DNA from: Lachnospiraceae bacterium
GTDB lineage: Bacteria; Bacillota; Clostridia; Lachnospirales; Lachnospiraceae
Length of the DNA stretch: 57,656 nucleotides
NCBI GenBank assembly: GCA_017476765.1
Contig: JAFUZE010000001.1
Location: 1 to 57,656 of the forward strand
Reading direction: 5' to 3'
Below, piece after piece: positions 14,865 through 24,532 of the stretch. The translations under genes were made by a program, and so were the position numbers. Under the pieces are notes generated by a model that saw only the letters and a program-made list of their open reading frames with translations, was not told where the DNA came from and did no database searches. Numbering within the stretch: the first letter of the stretch is position 1; each line of letters begins with the position of its first letter.

Positions 14865-15721
14865 TGGAGATTAAACAGGTATCAACATCAAGACTGAAAG
14901 AATACGAGAATAATCCGCGAAACAACGACCTCGCTGTGGAAAAGGTGCGTTACAGCATCGAACGTTTCGGCTTCCGCTTCCCGGTCGTTATCGACATGAA
15001 CTATACAATCGTCTGCGGACACACAAGAGTCCGTGCTGCTCGTGAGTTAGGTTTGGCATCCGTGCCTTGCATCATCGCTGACGACCTGACTGAGGAGCAG
15101 ATCAACTTCTTCCGTCTTGTGGACAACAAGACGAGTGAGTACAGCGATTGGGACTTCGAGAAGTTGAAGAACGAACTGGCAGCAGTCGATCTTACCCTCG
15201 ATGCCAACCAGCTCCTGCTCGAACGCTTCGAGCTGTCTGCTGAGGTATTCGACATCGACGCTGAACAGGCAGAGATCAAGATACCGGCATTCAACTTTAT
15301 GGGTGTAAATGATGACAAGAAGCCCGCAAAGGAGAAGAAGCCACCCGTCAAGACCATCATCAGCGAGGGAAATGATGAAATTGAACCCGATGATGAGGAA
15401 ATTGAGGCAGAAGACAATTTCACGGCAGAGCCGACTGAAAGCGGGATGCCATTCACGGAAACTGATGACGAGACTCCTGTTGCCGCTCCGGCATCTCACG
15501 ACAGAGGGGAAAGCACCCCTGCTGCCGCACCGGAGGAAAAGAAACAGTCGAAAGGTTCTATGCCGTTCTGTCAGTTTAGATTTGGCGATGTGTCATTCTT
15601 CATCTCTCAGTTGGAGCTTGACCGTCTGAACGACAAGTATGCAGAGTATATCGACTCAGGAGAAATCCTGAAAGGCAGCTTTGCAAGCTATTTACTGAAA
15701 GGAGTGGAGTCCCGTGATTGA
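14864..15721 (+). CDS. ParB/Srx-fold nuclease-domain protein 2 (285 aa)
   Basis: The first ~110 residues are ParB-like (RLKEYENNPRNND, TIVCGHTRVRAARELG, VPCIIADDLTEEQ, NKTSEYSDWDFEKL). Then comes a ~90-residue acidic, Pro/Ala-rich low-complexity linker (about residues 150-230). The C-terminal domain FRFGDVSFFISQLELDRLND, then KYAEYIDSG, is shared with ParB protein 1. It overlaps protein 1 by one base and protein 3 by 8 bases, so all three are coupled. Confidence 0.82.
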   Translation: MEIKQVSTSRLKEYENNPRNNDLAVEKVRYSIERFGFRFPVVIDMNYTIVCGHTRVRAARELGLASVPCIIADDLTEEQINFFRLVDNKTSEYSDWDFEKLKNELAAVDLTLDANQLLLERFELSAEVFDIDAEQAEIKIPAFNFMGVNDDKKPAKEKKPPVKTIISEGNDEIEPDDEEIEAEDNFTAEPTESGMPFTETDDETPVAAPASHDRGESTPAAAPEEKKQSKGSMPFCQFRFGDVSFFISQLELDRLNDKYAEYIDSGEILKGSFASYLLKGVESRD

Positions 15722-17117
15722 TTTTGTAGAAAGAGTTCCCATTGATGATGTTACGGGATCTGAATACAACCCTCGCGTCATTACCGATGACGCGCTTGAA
15801 AAGCTGAAACACAGCATCAAGCGTTTCGGAATGGTAAAGCCGTTAATCGTCAATGATACGAACAATGTCATCGTTGCCGGGCATCAGAGAAAGAAAGCGG
15901 CAACAGCAATCGGACTGACACACCTTCCTTGTGTGAGGATCACGAGTCCGAGTTTGCAGGATGAAATCCTGTTCAACCTTATGCACAACTCCATCGAGAC
16001 GAGCGGAACGACCGTTCGCGTCGAGGAGTTTGAGGTGGGCGCGTATCATTATTGCCCCGTCGATAAGGTAAAAATCGAAAGTGAACCGCAGAATGTGCTG
16101 ATCTGCTCCGAAATCACGAAGTTGATGTCCCGCTACGGTGAATGGGGCAGCGTTGTGACTGACGGCGACGGCAATATCATTCTTAATGCGGAATACGCAT
16201 ACTGCGCCCGAAAGATGGGCTACGGCGTTCTCGTTTATGCAATACCGAACGAGGAAGTCAAGGAGTTCTTGGAGGCGATGGGCGTTGAGTACGGCAAGTA
16301 CAACTTCGACAATCTCGGAGTAAAGACATACCATCAGTTCCTCGCGCAGCCTAAGCGTCTTTCTACCGACGGACGACAGGCAAACTCGTCCATTCTGTAC
16401 GAGAAGTATCTGATACCTCGTATTCAGAAAGGCGATAGCTGCATCGACATCGGTGCGGGGCGCATGGCGTATGTGAAGCTCCTGAAATCAAAGGGCTACA
16501 ATATGCACGCCTATGAGCCGTCGCTGATGGTAAAGGGTGCAAACAAACTGGATATGAAAGGCATCATCGCAAATATCCTAAATGCGGAAAAAGAAGTCCG
16601 CGCACACGGATTGTTCGATTGGTGCGTTTTGGAGGCGGTAATCAATTCGGTTGTGGACGATGACTTTGAGAAAGCCGTGCTCACCACCTGCAATGCCGTG
16701 TTGAAGTCAACCGGCACGCTGATTACCTGCACAAGAAATATCGCTTATGTCGAGAAAGCATACGACAAGACGAAACTTTCAGCCGGAGCCGGTGACTGCT
16801 TGTGGTATCTCGACGATAAGAATTACACGCTCGGCGTGACAAACGGGATCGTGTTCAAGCAGAAGTTCCACACCCGCGAGAGCTATGTGGAGCTGCTCGA
16901 AAACTACTTCGAGGATGTGCTTGTTCTCTCCTGCACTGCCGGTTATGTGTACTGCGCTTGCTCCAAGCCGAAGCAGCTTCCGCAGGAGGTTTATGAGACC
17001 TATTTGGAAAAGGAACTGAATATCGAATACCCGAACGGATTTAAGCACAACAAGCATAAGGGCTTGATGGATGTCCTCATCGAAAAAGTCGCAGAACGAT
17101 ACAGCAGCGAACAGTAA
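15714..17117 (+). CDS. ParB-domain / SAM-methyltransferase fusion (467 aa)
   Basis: The start is GTG 15714 behind GGAGTGGAG. Residues 1-100 are a third ParB-like domain with NVIVAGHQRKKAATAIG (GHQRKKAA at 56-63). After a middle region, residues ~225-400 form a class I methyltransferase-like fold: motif I CIDIGAGR at 243-250, then MHAYEPS as the acidic end of beta 2, and a VLKSTGTLITCTRN strand. No DPPY or NPPY is seen, so it is not a standard adenine or cytosine-N4 methylase. DNA is the likely substrate given the ParB domain and terminase context, but this is inference. Confidence 0.75.
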   Translation: MIDFVERVPIDDVTGSEYNPRVITDDALEKLKHSIKRFGMVKPLIVNDTNNVIVAGHQRKKAATAIGLTHLPCVRITSPSLQDEILFNLMHNSIETSGTTVRVEEFEVGAYHYCPVDKVKIESEPQNVLICSEITKLMSRYGEWGSVVTDGDGNIILNAEYAYCARKMGYGVLVYAIPNEEVKEFLEAMGVEYGKYNFDNLGVKTYHQFLAQPKRLSTDGRQANSSILYEKYLIPRIQKGDSCIDIGAGRMAYVKLLKSKGYNMHAYEPSLMVKGANKLDMKGIIANILNAEKEVRAHGLFDWCVLEAVINSVVDDDFEKAVLTTCNAVLKSTGTLITCTRNIAYVEKAYDKTKLSAGAGDCLWYLDDKNYTLGVTNGIVFKQKFHTRESYVELLENYFEDVLVLSCTAGYVYCACSKPKQLPQEVYETYLEKELNIEYPNGFKHNKHKGLMDVLIEKVAERYSSEQ

Positions 17118-17541
17118 GAGAAAACGCAAGGATCTGTTCGAGCAATGGATTGAAGATGGCACGGTTGAAAATAACCTTGCCATCGTCCAGTCCCTGTCGA
17201 TGCAAGGCAAGTCCACAACGGAGATCGCCGAGGCATTCGACATTTCCAAAAGGACTTTAATGAACCTGCAAAAGGAACACTCGGCATTGGCAAATGCTAT
17301 TCAGACGGGCCGGCTCTCCGTTGTAGCAATGTGCCAAAACAAATTGATGGAAAGGGTATCGAGCGGTGATACGACGGCCATTATATATGCACTAAAAGTT
17401 TACGGCGGCGACTTCTTTAACGACCGCAAAACCGTTAAGGCCGAGATTACGGGCGATCCTGTTTCCGTTCAGCCGCAGGTACAGATCTATCTGCCGGCGA
17501 CGGATACGGAAGCAGGTGATACAGATGGCAAGGAAGTATAA
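17071..17541 (+). CDS. terS: Terminase small subunit
   Basis: This 156-residue protein has a basic N-terminus (SKKSQNDTAANSKRKRKD). A helix-turn-helix follows at about residues 40-70 (MQGKSTTEIAEAFDISKRTL), then a helical oligomerisation region. It directly precedes the large terminase with a 17-base overlap, as expected for the DNA-recognition subunit that selects the packaging site. It overlaps the ParB-methyltransferase gene by 47 bases. Confidence 0.82.
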   Translation: MSSSKKSQNDTAANSKRKRKDLFEQWIEDGTVENNLAIVQSLSMQGKSTTEIAEAFDISKRTLMNLQKEHSALANAIQTGRLSVVAMCQNKLMERVSSGDTTAIIYALKVYGGDFFNDRKTVKAEITGDPVSVQPQVQIYLPATDTEAGDTDGKEV

Positions 17542-18985
17542 GAGTGAAACAAAAGCCCCTATTATCATACGACCACAGCAAGGAAAGCAGGAAATGTTCC
17601 TGCGCTCTCCGGCTGACATCTGCATCTACGGAGGGGCAGCGGGCGGCGGTAAGACATACGCACTCCTGCTCGAATGCCTACGGCATATAGAACGGAAAAA
17701 CTTCGAGGCGGTTATATTCCGTCAGTCGAGACCGCAGATACTGAGTGCCGGTGGTTTGTATGCCACCAGCCAAGAAATATATCCGTATTTGGACGCGACA
17801 AGCGTTCTGACACCAAATGTGCAATGGCGCTTCCCCTCGGGGGCAAAAGTAACATTTGCACATATGTTCTATGAAAAAGAAAAGTATAACTGGATGGGTT
17901 CGCAGATACCGCTTTTGATGTTCGACGAACTTACGCATTTCACGGAGAGTCAGTTCTTCTATCTGTTCTCCCGTAACCGTTCGACCTGCGGCGTGAAACC
18001 TTATATCCGGGCGACCTGCAACCCCGACGGCGAAAGCTGGGTAGCAAAGTTCATCGAATGGTGGCTCGATCCGGAAACAGGCTATGCCGACGAGAGCAGA
18101 TGCGGAAAGATACGATACTTCGTTCGCCGGAACAACATCATCCATTGGGCTGACTCGCCGGAGCAGCTTTACGAAGAATTTGGTCTTTATACGACCGAGG
18201 AAATGAGTGAAGTGAAATCCGTAGCGTTCATCAGCGCGAAGCTGACCGACAACAATGCCCTGTTGAAACACGACCCCGGATATATCGGAGCCTTAAAGGC
18301 AATGTCGGAGTTCGATCAGGAGCAGCTCTTAAACGGTAACTGGAAGATCAGGCGTTCCGCAGGACACTACTTCAAGCGGGCAAAGGCGCAGATGCTTACC
18401 GCCGTACCCACGGATGTTACGAAGTGGGTTCGGGCTTGGGATTTGGCTGCTACTGCTCCGGGCGAAGATGATGATAACGAGGGATTGCCGCAGGCTATGA
18501 AGCGAAATACCCGAAACGACGACAGCGCATACACCGCAGGAGTGCTTCTCGGAAAGCGCAGAAACGGCAGAGTATTCGTAGCGGATGTGATAAATGTCCG
18601 TGAGAATGGCGCAGATGTCAGACAGTTAATACTTAACACCGCAGCAAGCGACAACGCACTTTACGGAAATGTGACCGTGCGATTGCCGCAGGACCCGGGG
18701 CAAGCCGGAAAGGATCAGGCACAGAGCTTCGTAAGAATGCTCGGAGGCTATACCGTAACGACTGCTTTGGAAAGCGGTGACAAGGTGACGAGAGCAGAGC
18801 CGTTCTCATCACAATGGCTCGCAGGAAATGTAGATGTAAAGGTAGCTGAATGGAATGATGACTACTTCCGACAGTTGGAAAACTTCCCCGTCGGAAAGCT
18901 CAAAGATATGGTTGATGCTTCGGCAAACGCATATTTAGAGCTGGAAAATGGAAAGCCGGAGTTTGGATATTCATTCTCATATTAG
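17525..18985 (+). CDS. terL: Terminase large subunit (ATPase/nuclease)
   Basis: This 486-residue packaging motor has a Walker A-like GGAAGGGKT near residue 40, Walker B LLMFDELTHF, and coupling segment ATCNPDG. The C-terminal RNase H-like nuclease has WDLAAT, DDSAYTAGVLLGKR and KDMVDASANAY as likely acidic sites. It translocates DNA into the prohead and cuts it. ATG 17525 is preferred over GTG 17516. Neighbours are the small subunit and portal. No truncation is seen. Confidence 0.95.
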   Translation: MARKYKSETKAPIIIRPQQGKQEMFLRSPADICIYGGAAGGGKTYALLLECLRHIERKNFEAVIFRQSRPQILSAGGLYATSQEIYPYLDATSVLTPNVQWRFPSGAKVTFAHMFYEKEKYNWMGSQIPLLMFDELTHFTESQFFYLFSRNRSTCGVKPYIRATCNPDGESWVAKFIEWWLDPETGYADESRCGKIRYFVRRNNIIHWADSPEQLYEEFGLYTTEEMSEVKSVAFISAKLTDNNALLKHDPGYIGALKAMSEFDQEQLLNGNWKIRRSAGHYFKRAKAQMLTAVPTDVTKWVRAWDLAATAPGEDDDNEGLPQAMKRNTRNDDSAYTAGVLLGKRRNGRVFVADVINVRENGADVRQLILNTAASDNALYGNVTVRLPQDPGQAGKDQAQSFVRMLGGYTVTTALESGDKVTRAEPFSSQWLAGNVDVKVAEWNDDYFRQLENFPVGKLKDMVDASANAYLELENGKPEFGYSFSY

Positions 18986-18997
18986 AGGTGACAGTTA

Positions 18998-21097
18998 ATG
19001 AAACTATTCAATATCGAAATCGGAAAGCGCAAAGTGCGTGACGAATATATGTCCGATGCGCGAAGCAGCTTTGTGACCCGATGGGCGAGACCGCCCAGCA
19101 TGAATACGGCAGAGTGGCTTGAGATGTTCTCAAAGAGTCCGCGCCTTGCGGTTGTGGATCGAATTGCAAGCGACCTTGCCAACATAGACGGTCGGCTCCT
19201 CCGGGTAAATGAAGATGGCTCGGAAACAGAGATAACGCACCATCCGTTCCTTGACTTTATGGAACAGCCTAATCCGCTGTACGAGATGACAAGCTCGGCA
19301 ATGTGGAGGCTGCACGAAATATATCTACTGCTTGTAGGTGAGGGGTTTTTCCTCATTGAGCGTGACGACTACGGACATCCAATCGAACTTTGGAATGTTC
19401 CGCCGCATTGGGTAAAGATGACTCCGTATCTCGGAAATCCGAGCTATCAGATAATCTCCCCCGGCGGTCTGAGTATGGACATTCCGGTCGATGATATGTT
19501 CGTTATGAAGCAGCTCAACCCACTCGACCCGTTTATGCGGGGCTTGGGTATCGCTGAAAGCATTGCTGACGAGGTGGAAATCGACGAGTATGCGGCAAAG
19601 TTCCAAAAGAGGTTCTTTTACAACGATGCCACACCGCCTGTCGTATTTGAAATGCCCGACGCTTCGAGGGAACAAAGAGACGAATTTCTCGCTCGATGGA
19701 ACCAAAAGCACAAGGGCGTGGAGAACAGCCACCGGGCAGCAGCCCTGTCAGGCAATGTCACGGTACACGAGCTGAACTCATCAGGAGGAAGAAGCCTCGA
19801 CTTCGTAGAAAGCCGTGTGGCATTAAGGGATGCGGTGCTCGAACACTTTGGTGTACCTCGCGAGATTATGGGTATCACGGAGAACTCAAACCGTTCTACC
19901 GCTGATGCAGCGCAGTACATCTACGCAAAGAATGTGCTGACACCGAAGATTAAGCAGCGCGAAGAAGCTATCAATAAACAGCTCCTGCCGCTGTTCGGAG
20001 ATAACCTGATTTGGCGGTTCGATGCGGTCATTCCGTATGATAAGGAGTTCGACAAGGGAAAAGCTCTTGACGCATACAATGCGGGGCTGATTACCAAGAA
20101 CGAGGCAAGATATCTACTCGATCTCGACGATGCCGAGGGAGGCGATGTTTACAAGGTTTCAATCAACGACCTGTTCCTCGATGATACCGATGACCCTGCG
20201 GAACTTACGCAGTCGCTACTTGAAGACCCGAGCGCACCTGAACAGAAGAAAGCCCGCCGCATAAATATTACAGCAATGCTCCGCAAAGAGGATCAGATGC
20301 TGAGAGAAAACGAGAGGTTATTCGAGCTTGCTACGATGCGGCACTTCAACAGCCAACGATCTGAAATCGCAAGGGTGCTCGGTCTTACCGGAAAAGCTGA
20401 CATTCCTGATGCTTTGGAGGACTTAGCCCCATACCTGCTGCCGGACGGTACTTTCAATCCGGTTGCGTGGGATAAGCTGACGGACGCTGAAAAGGAAATC
20501 CTTTGCGAAGCTGTTGCAGACGGGCTGATTAACTGGGACTCGGAAGCTGAAAAGCTGGAAGACCTCTACCGTCCGCTATGGAAGAAAGCCTACGAAGACG
20601 GTGAGGCGATAAGCGAAGAAGCCTATGGCTTGCAGAGCATAGAAAAGCCTGAGTTCGTGACGGCAGCTAAAGTGAACGGCGGTCAGCGCGTAACGCACAT
20701 TGAGGAAACGACCAAACATAAAATTGCGGATGTTATCGCATCCGGCATTGAAGACGGCAAGAGCCAAGCCACCCTCCGACAGGAAATCCTGACCGAGATG
20801 GGAACTACAAAGGCGAGGGCGAAGCTGATAGCAAGGCAGGAAACGATGACGACGCTCGCTACCGGACAGTTTGACATGATGACTGCTGCCGGTGCGAAGA
20901 CGAAGACTTGGCATCACAGACCGCAGGTAAATCCGAGAGACGGAAAGCACGGACCCGACCATGTATCAATGGAGGGCGAAACCGTGGCGGTTGATGCGAA
21001 ATTCTCAAACGGTCTTCGGTATCCGAGAGACCCCGAGGATGGGCGGCCGGAAGAAGTTATAAACTGCCGGTGCTACCTGACCTACGGTGGCTTCTAA
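18998..21097 (+). CDS. Portal protein fused to MuF head-morphogenesis domain
   Basis: The 699 residues exceed the usual ~400-500 of an HK97/SPP1-type portal because a MuF (SPP1 gp7-like) domain is fused to the C-terminus. The portal part includes VVDRIASDLANI, ERDDYGHPIELW and EHFGVPREIMGITENSNRST. The last ~130 residues carry the MuF hallmarks IARQETMTTLATGQ and VINCRCYLTYGGF. The portal forms the dodecameric DNA gate; MuF domains are minor head proteins ejected or needed for assembly. Such fusions are known in Firmicutes phages. Confidence 0.92.
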   Translation: MKLFNIEIGKRKVRDEYMSDARSSFVTRWARPPSMNTAEWLEMFSKSPRLAVVDRIASDLANIDGRLLRVNEDGSETEITHHPFLDFMEQPNPLYEMTSSAMWRLHEIYLLLVGEGFFLIERDDYGHPIELWNVPPHWVKMTPYLGNPSYQIISPGGLSMDIPVDDMFVMKQLNPLDPFMRGLGIAESIADEVEIDEYAAKFQKRFFYNDATPPVVFEMPDASREQRDEFLARWNQKHKGVENSHRAAALSGNVTVHELNSSGGRSLDFVESRVALRDAVLEHFGVPREIMGITENSNRSTADAAQYIYAKNVLTPKIKQREEAINKQLLPLFGDNLIWRFDAVIPYDKEFDKGKALDAYNAGLITKNEARYLLDLDDAEGGDVYKVSINDLFLDDTDDPAELTQSLLEDPSAPEQKKARRINITAMLRKEDQMLRENERLFELATMRHFNSQRSEIARVLGLTGKADIPDALEDLAPYLLPDGTFNPVAWDKLTDAEKEILCEAVADGLINWDSEAEKLEDLYRPLWKKAYEDGEAISEEAYGLQSIEKPEFVTAAKVNGGQRVTHIEETTKHKIADVIASGIEDGKSQATLRQEILTEMGTTKARAKLIARQETMTTLATGQFDMMTAAGAKTKTWHHRPQVNPRDGKHGPDHVSMEGETVAVDAKFSNGLRYPRDPEDGRPEEVINCRCYLTYGGF

Positions 21098-21126
21098 GAT
21101 ATAAAACGCAAGAAAGGAGGTAGCCC

Positions 21127-21861
21127 ATGAGGGAATACAAAGCAGACGCGGCAACCCACGAAACGAAAGCCTTGCGGTTCGAGCTGGAAAGCGCGGACGA
21201 CAATGGCGAGTTTTCCGGTCATGCCGCCGTATTCGGAAACCGTGACAGTGGCGATGACATTATCGAAAAAGGCGCATTTGCCAAGACGATCAAAGATGAC
21301 TTTGACCGGATTAAGATTTTGGCTCTGCATAACGACTGTTGGCTTCCTATCGGCAAACCGCTTGAACTCCGTGAGGATGAAAAAGGTCTTTTCATCCGGG
21401 GCAAGATCAGCGACACGCAGATGGGGCGTGACATCAGGACGCTTATGCGGGATGGGGTGCTGAACGAGCTATCCATCGGCTACGATGCGGTCGAGTTCGA
21501 CTTCGACAGCAAGCAGGGTGTCCGGCGACTTAAAGAGATCAAACTGTGGGAAGTATCAATCGTCACTTGGGCGATGAACGATCAGGCTAAGGTGGACGAA
21601 GTGAAGTCTTTACAGACTCTCGCTGAAGACATCAAAGCCGAAGCCAAAACAGGAAAAATCTCAAAAGCAAGGCTGGATGCGCTCAAACCATTCATCGCGG
21701 TTATAAGTGAACTGGCTGAAATACTCGGCCCGTTCCTTGAACCACCTGTGCAGGAAGAACAGCCAACCACACAGGCGAATATAAAACAGGCTGAACCCGC
21801 AACGGAAACAAAGAAAACCGGAATGGTCTTCGAGATCATCCCCAACAAATCAAGGAGGTAA
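21127..21861 (+). CDS. HK97-type prohead protease
   Basis: The 244-residue protein has the U9/S78 protease core: GEFSGHAAVFGNRDSGDDII, ALHND with catalytic-type H68, and LNELSIGY with S116. The C-terminal ~80 residues are an Ala/Glu/Gln-rich scaffold-like tail. It should process the scaffolding (delta) domain of the capsid protein encoded immediately downstream. AAAGGAGG precedes the ATG. Confidence 0.93.
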   Translation: MREYKADAATHETKALRFELESADDNGEFSGHAAVFGNRDSGDDIIEKGAFAKTIKDDFDRIKILALHNDCWLPIGKPLELREDEKGLFIRGKISDTQMGRDIRTLMRDGVLNELSIGYDAVEFDFDSKQGVRRLKEIKLWEVSIVTWAMNDQAKVDEVKSLQTLAEDIKAEAKTGKISKARLDALKPFIAVISELAEILGPFLEPPVQEEQPTTQANIKQAEPATETKKTGMVFEIIPNKSRR

Positions 21862-21867
21862 ACTACC

Positions 21868-23385
21868 ATGAAACTGACACAGGAACAGCTCGCCGAGCTT
21901 ATCGCAAAAGTGTTTGCGGGCATCGACGAGAAGCACAAAGCCCGTAAGGAGGCTGGCGAGGATGTTGGCGAGATCACCAACGAGGAAATCCTTGCTGAGG
22001 TTACTGACATCCTCAGCGGTATCGAATATACCGAGGATGGCGAGGGCGAAGATCCCGCTGCCGCTCCCGAGGAAAAGGCAGAGGCAGAGGGTTCTGCAAT
22101 CACACCTGAGCTGATCGCAAAGGTCGTAGAGGCATTGGAGGGCATCAAGTCCGCATCCGCAGAGCCTGAGACCAAGACCGAGCAGCAGACTCAGGAGCCG
22201 GAGAAGAAATCCGCTCCCGCGCCTACTCAGCGCAAGTACGCAAGTATCTTTATGTCACAGGGCGCAAGCCGTGACGGCGGCTCTCAGGCAAGCGGCTTCA
22301 AGACCCGCATCGCCAATATGTCTGCACCGGAGCGCAGAAAGACCGCATACGGAATGTTCGGTCGTTCCGTGAAGTGCATCAACGCATCCGGCGGCGACGC
22401 TGAAAAGGCCGCATATATCGCAGAGCACAAGTTCGACGACAGAGAAATGGCGCGTGAGTTCAAAGCTCTTTCCGCTACTTCTCCTGCTGACGGCGGCTAT
22501 CTCGTACCCGAAGTTTACGCCAACGAGATCATCGAGCTGCTCTATCCTACCACCGTTATCTATGCTCTCGGCGCGCGCCGTCTCGGCATGGCAAACGGCA
22601 ACCTGAACATTCCGAAGATCAAAGCCGGTTCCCGCGCTCTGTTCAACGGCGAGGAGAGAAAGATCCCCAAGTCTGCTCCTAAGTTCGGCAACTTGAAGCT
22701 CTCTGCAAAGAAGCTGACCGCTCTCATTCCTATGAGCAACGATCTTCTTCGTTCTACCAACTTTGACAATGATGTCATCGTGGGTCAGGACATCACTCAG
22801 CAGATGGCTCTCGGTGTTGACTACGGCGCGCTTCTCGGTGCGGGCGGCGAGTTCCAGCCTACCGGTATCACTCAGAACAAGAATGTTCTAAATATTGATG
22901 TTACCAGCATCGGAACCGACTACGCGAGCGCACAGGGCGAGCTTACACCTGCTTTCCCGAACTACCTCGTGGCAGCAGTCTTGAAGAACAATGTGTACGC
23001 GACCGGTCTCGGCTTCGTGTTCAATACATCTGTTGAGCAGTATTTCAAGTCTCTGCGCGACAATTCCGGCGGCTTTATCTTCGCTGACGAGATGAACTCT
23101 CAGGGAACACTCGCTGGCTATCCTTACAAGGCTACAAACCTTTTGGAAACTGTCGGTGGCAAGACACAGATCATCTTCGGTAACTGGAACGATCTCATCA
23201 TCGGCGAGCAGGGCGCTCTCGAAATCGAAACCAGCCGCGAGGGTGCTTGGACGGACGATGCAGGACATCTTGTATCTGCGTTCGAGAACGATCAGACCCT
23301 GATCCGCGCAATCGACAATGTTGACATCGGACTGCGCCATGACGAGAGCTTCGCTGTGGCAAGCAAGGTTTCAGTTCCGGTCTAA
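21868..23385 (+). CDS. Major capsid protein (HK97 fold) with N-terminal delta domain
   Basis: The 505-residue protein has an acidic helical N-terminal ~125 residues (scaffolding delta domain, with a Glu/Ala/Gln-rich linker) that the protease is expected to remove. The mature part starts around KYASIFMSQGASRDG. It has the HK97 segments ATSPADGGYLVPEVYANEII, KKLTALIPMSNDLLRST and the C-terminal FGNWNDLIIGEQGALEIETS. It forms the icosahedral shell. Codon use differs slightly from the flanks (more GCT/TCT), typical of high expression. Confidence 0.94.
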   Translation: MKLTQEQLAELIAKVFAGIDEKHKARKEAGEDVGEITNEEILAEVTDILSGIEYTEDGEGEDPAAAPEEKAEAEGSAITPELIAKVVEALEGIKSASAEPETKTEQQTQEPEKKSAPAPTQRKYASIFMSQGASRDGGSQASGFKTRIANMSAPERRKTAYGMFGRSVKCINASGGDAEKAAYIAEHKFDDREMAREFKALSATSPADGGYLVPEVYANEIIELLYPTTVIYALGARRLGMANGNLNIPKIKAGSRALFNGEERKIPKSAPKFGNLKLSAKKLTALIPMSNDLLRSTNFDNDVIVGQDITQQMALGVDYGALLGAGGEFQPTGITQNKNVLNIDVTSIGTDYASAQGELTPAFPNYLVAAVLKNNVYATGLGFVFNTSVEQYFKSLRDNSGGFIFADEMNSQGTLAGYPYKATNLLETVGGKTQIIFGNWNDLIIGEQGALEIETSREGAWTDDAGHLVSAFENDQTLIRAIDNVDIGLRHDESFAVASKVSVPV

Positions 23386-23406
23386 TCTAATAGGAGGTAA
23401 AGCGAA

Positions 23407-23760
23407 ATGAAAAGAGAACTCTTTCAGAATACTAAGGTTCAGCCCTACACTTCCGGCGATGCAATCGACCGCAAGGGCTTCCTCTCTGCTGTTCTTGGCT
23501 GCGTGGCAAGCGCAGCCGGAGAGCTGAAAGTAACCATCACCCACAGCGACGACAATTCGACATACGAAGCTGTTTCTGACGAAAAGGTCTTCGTTGGCGA
23601 GGACACCACCGGCGGTGTGTACACCACAACCGTTGCAAAGGATGACCTCGTGAATGTTGACATCGACCTCATCGGCTGCAAGCAGTATGTCAAGATCGCT
23701 GTCACAGGCGCGGGCAGCGCAGCTATCGTCCTCGGCGATACCGCAGAGCAGCCCGTTTAA
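23407..23760 (+). CDS. Probable head decoration/fibre protein
   Basis: This 117-residue beta-rich protein directly follows the capsid gene, with AGGAGG upstream. It contains NTKVQPYTSGDAIDRKGFLS, then GELKVTITHSDDNSTYE, and ends LIGCKQYVKIAVTGAGSA. Small beta-rich proteins of this type in this position act as capsid decoration or head-fibre bases in Firmicutes phages. Assigned from position and composition. Confidence 0.7.
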   Translation: MKRELFQNTKVQPYTSGDAIDRKGFLSAVLGCVASAAGELKVTITHSDDNSTYEAVSDEKVFVGEDTTGGVYTTTVAKDDLVNVDIDLIGCKQYVKIAVTGAGSAAIVLGDTAEQPV

Positions 23761-23771
23761 GGAGGCTCACT

Positions 23772-23894
23772 ATGGCAAGAATTTATAGACCTGTCGGACC
23801 TGCTGCCAATAAGGCGCAGGTCATCGACAAAGAGGTAAAGAAGCCGGCAGAGAAGCCGGCAGAGGCTCCTGAAAAGGAGACCAAAGGAAAGTAA
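23772..23894 (+). CDS. Small Lys/Glu-rich protein (40 aa)
   Basis: The ATG at 23772 has AGGAGG 6 bases upstream. The 40 residues start MARIYRPVGPAANKAQVI and end in a Lys/Pro/Glu-rich tail with the repeat PAEKPAEAPEKE. It lies between decoration and connector genes and may be a minor head component. No family recognised. Confidence 0.65.
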   Translation: MARIYRPVGPAANKAQVIDKEVKKPAEKPAEAPEKETKGK

Positions 23895-23907
23895 AGGAGC
23901 GATAAGT

Positions 23908-24531
23908 ATGCTGGCTGAAAATGCTTTGACAACCGCAGAAAGAATGAAGCTGATGCTCGGCTTGCCGGAAGAGTCTGACGAGCGGACAGATGCGATCATC
24001 GACCTGATGATAAACAAAGCGTCTGCGTGGGTGGAAAGGCAGATCGGCAGAAAGCTCGGACGGAACACATATACGGAATGGTACGACGCTGACGGTCAGC
24101 AGGAACTCGTCACGCTGGAATATCCGATCATAAGCGTTGAGTATGTCAAGGAGGAGGGACGGCTTGTAGATCCTGCCGTTTACGACTACGGACAGACCGG
24201 CAATATCGGAGTTATCTATCGTGACGATGGCTGGCTGAAAGCGGGCTACCGTCGGGGACTGGCTTACGACATTGTAGCACCCAAGCGTGCAATCGAGGTC
24301 AAATACACAGCCGGGTATGTGCTTCCAAAGGACGCAACAGAGGATGACCCTCAGACGCTCCCTGCCGATTTGGAGGGGCTGATTTGGGATATGGTGTCAC
24401 AGGCTTACACAAACCTGCTGAACGGCTCTCAGGGGCTTAATTCGTTTTCTATCTCGGATGTACGGTGGGATTTTGATAAGTCCACCCACTCCGAATGGTT
24501 GCAGCTTGTCGGCTTGTATAAGAGGTATTGA
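23908..24531 (+). CDS. Head-tail connector (gp6-like adaptor)
   Basis: This 207-residue protein has the typical adaptor helix pair LTTAERMKLMLGLPEESDER, then DAIIDLMINKASAWVERQIG. Beta strands YTEWYDADGQQELVTLEYPI and AIEVKYTAGYVLP follow. These match HK97 gp6/SPP1 gp15-like connectors that form the ring under the portal. Gene order (capsid, connector, stopper, tail completion) supports this. Confidence 0.85.
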   Translation: MLAENALTTAERMKLMLGLPEESDERTDAIIDLMINKASAWVERQIGRKLGRNTYTEWYDADGQQELVTLEYPIISVEYVKEEGRLVDPAVYDYGQTGNIGVIYRDDGWLKAGYRRGLAYDIVAPKRAIEVKYTAGYVLPKDATEDDPQTLPADLEGLIWDMVSQAYTNLLNGSQGLNSFSISDVRWDFDKSTHSEWLQLVGLYKRY

Positions 24532-24532
24532 T

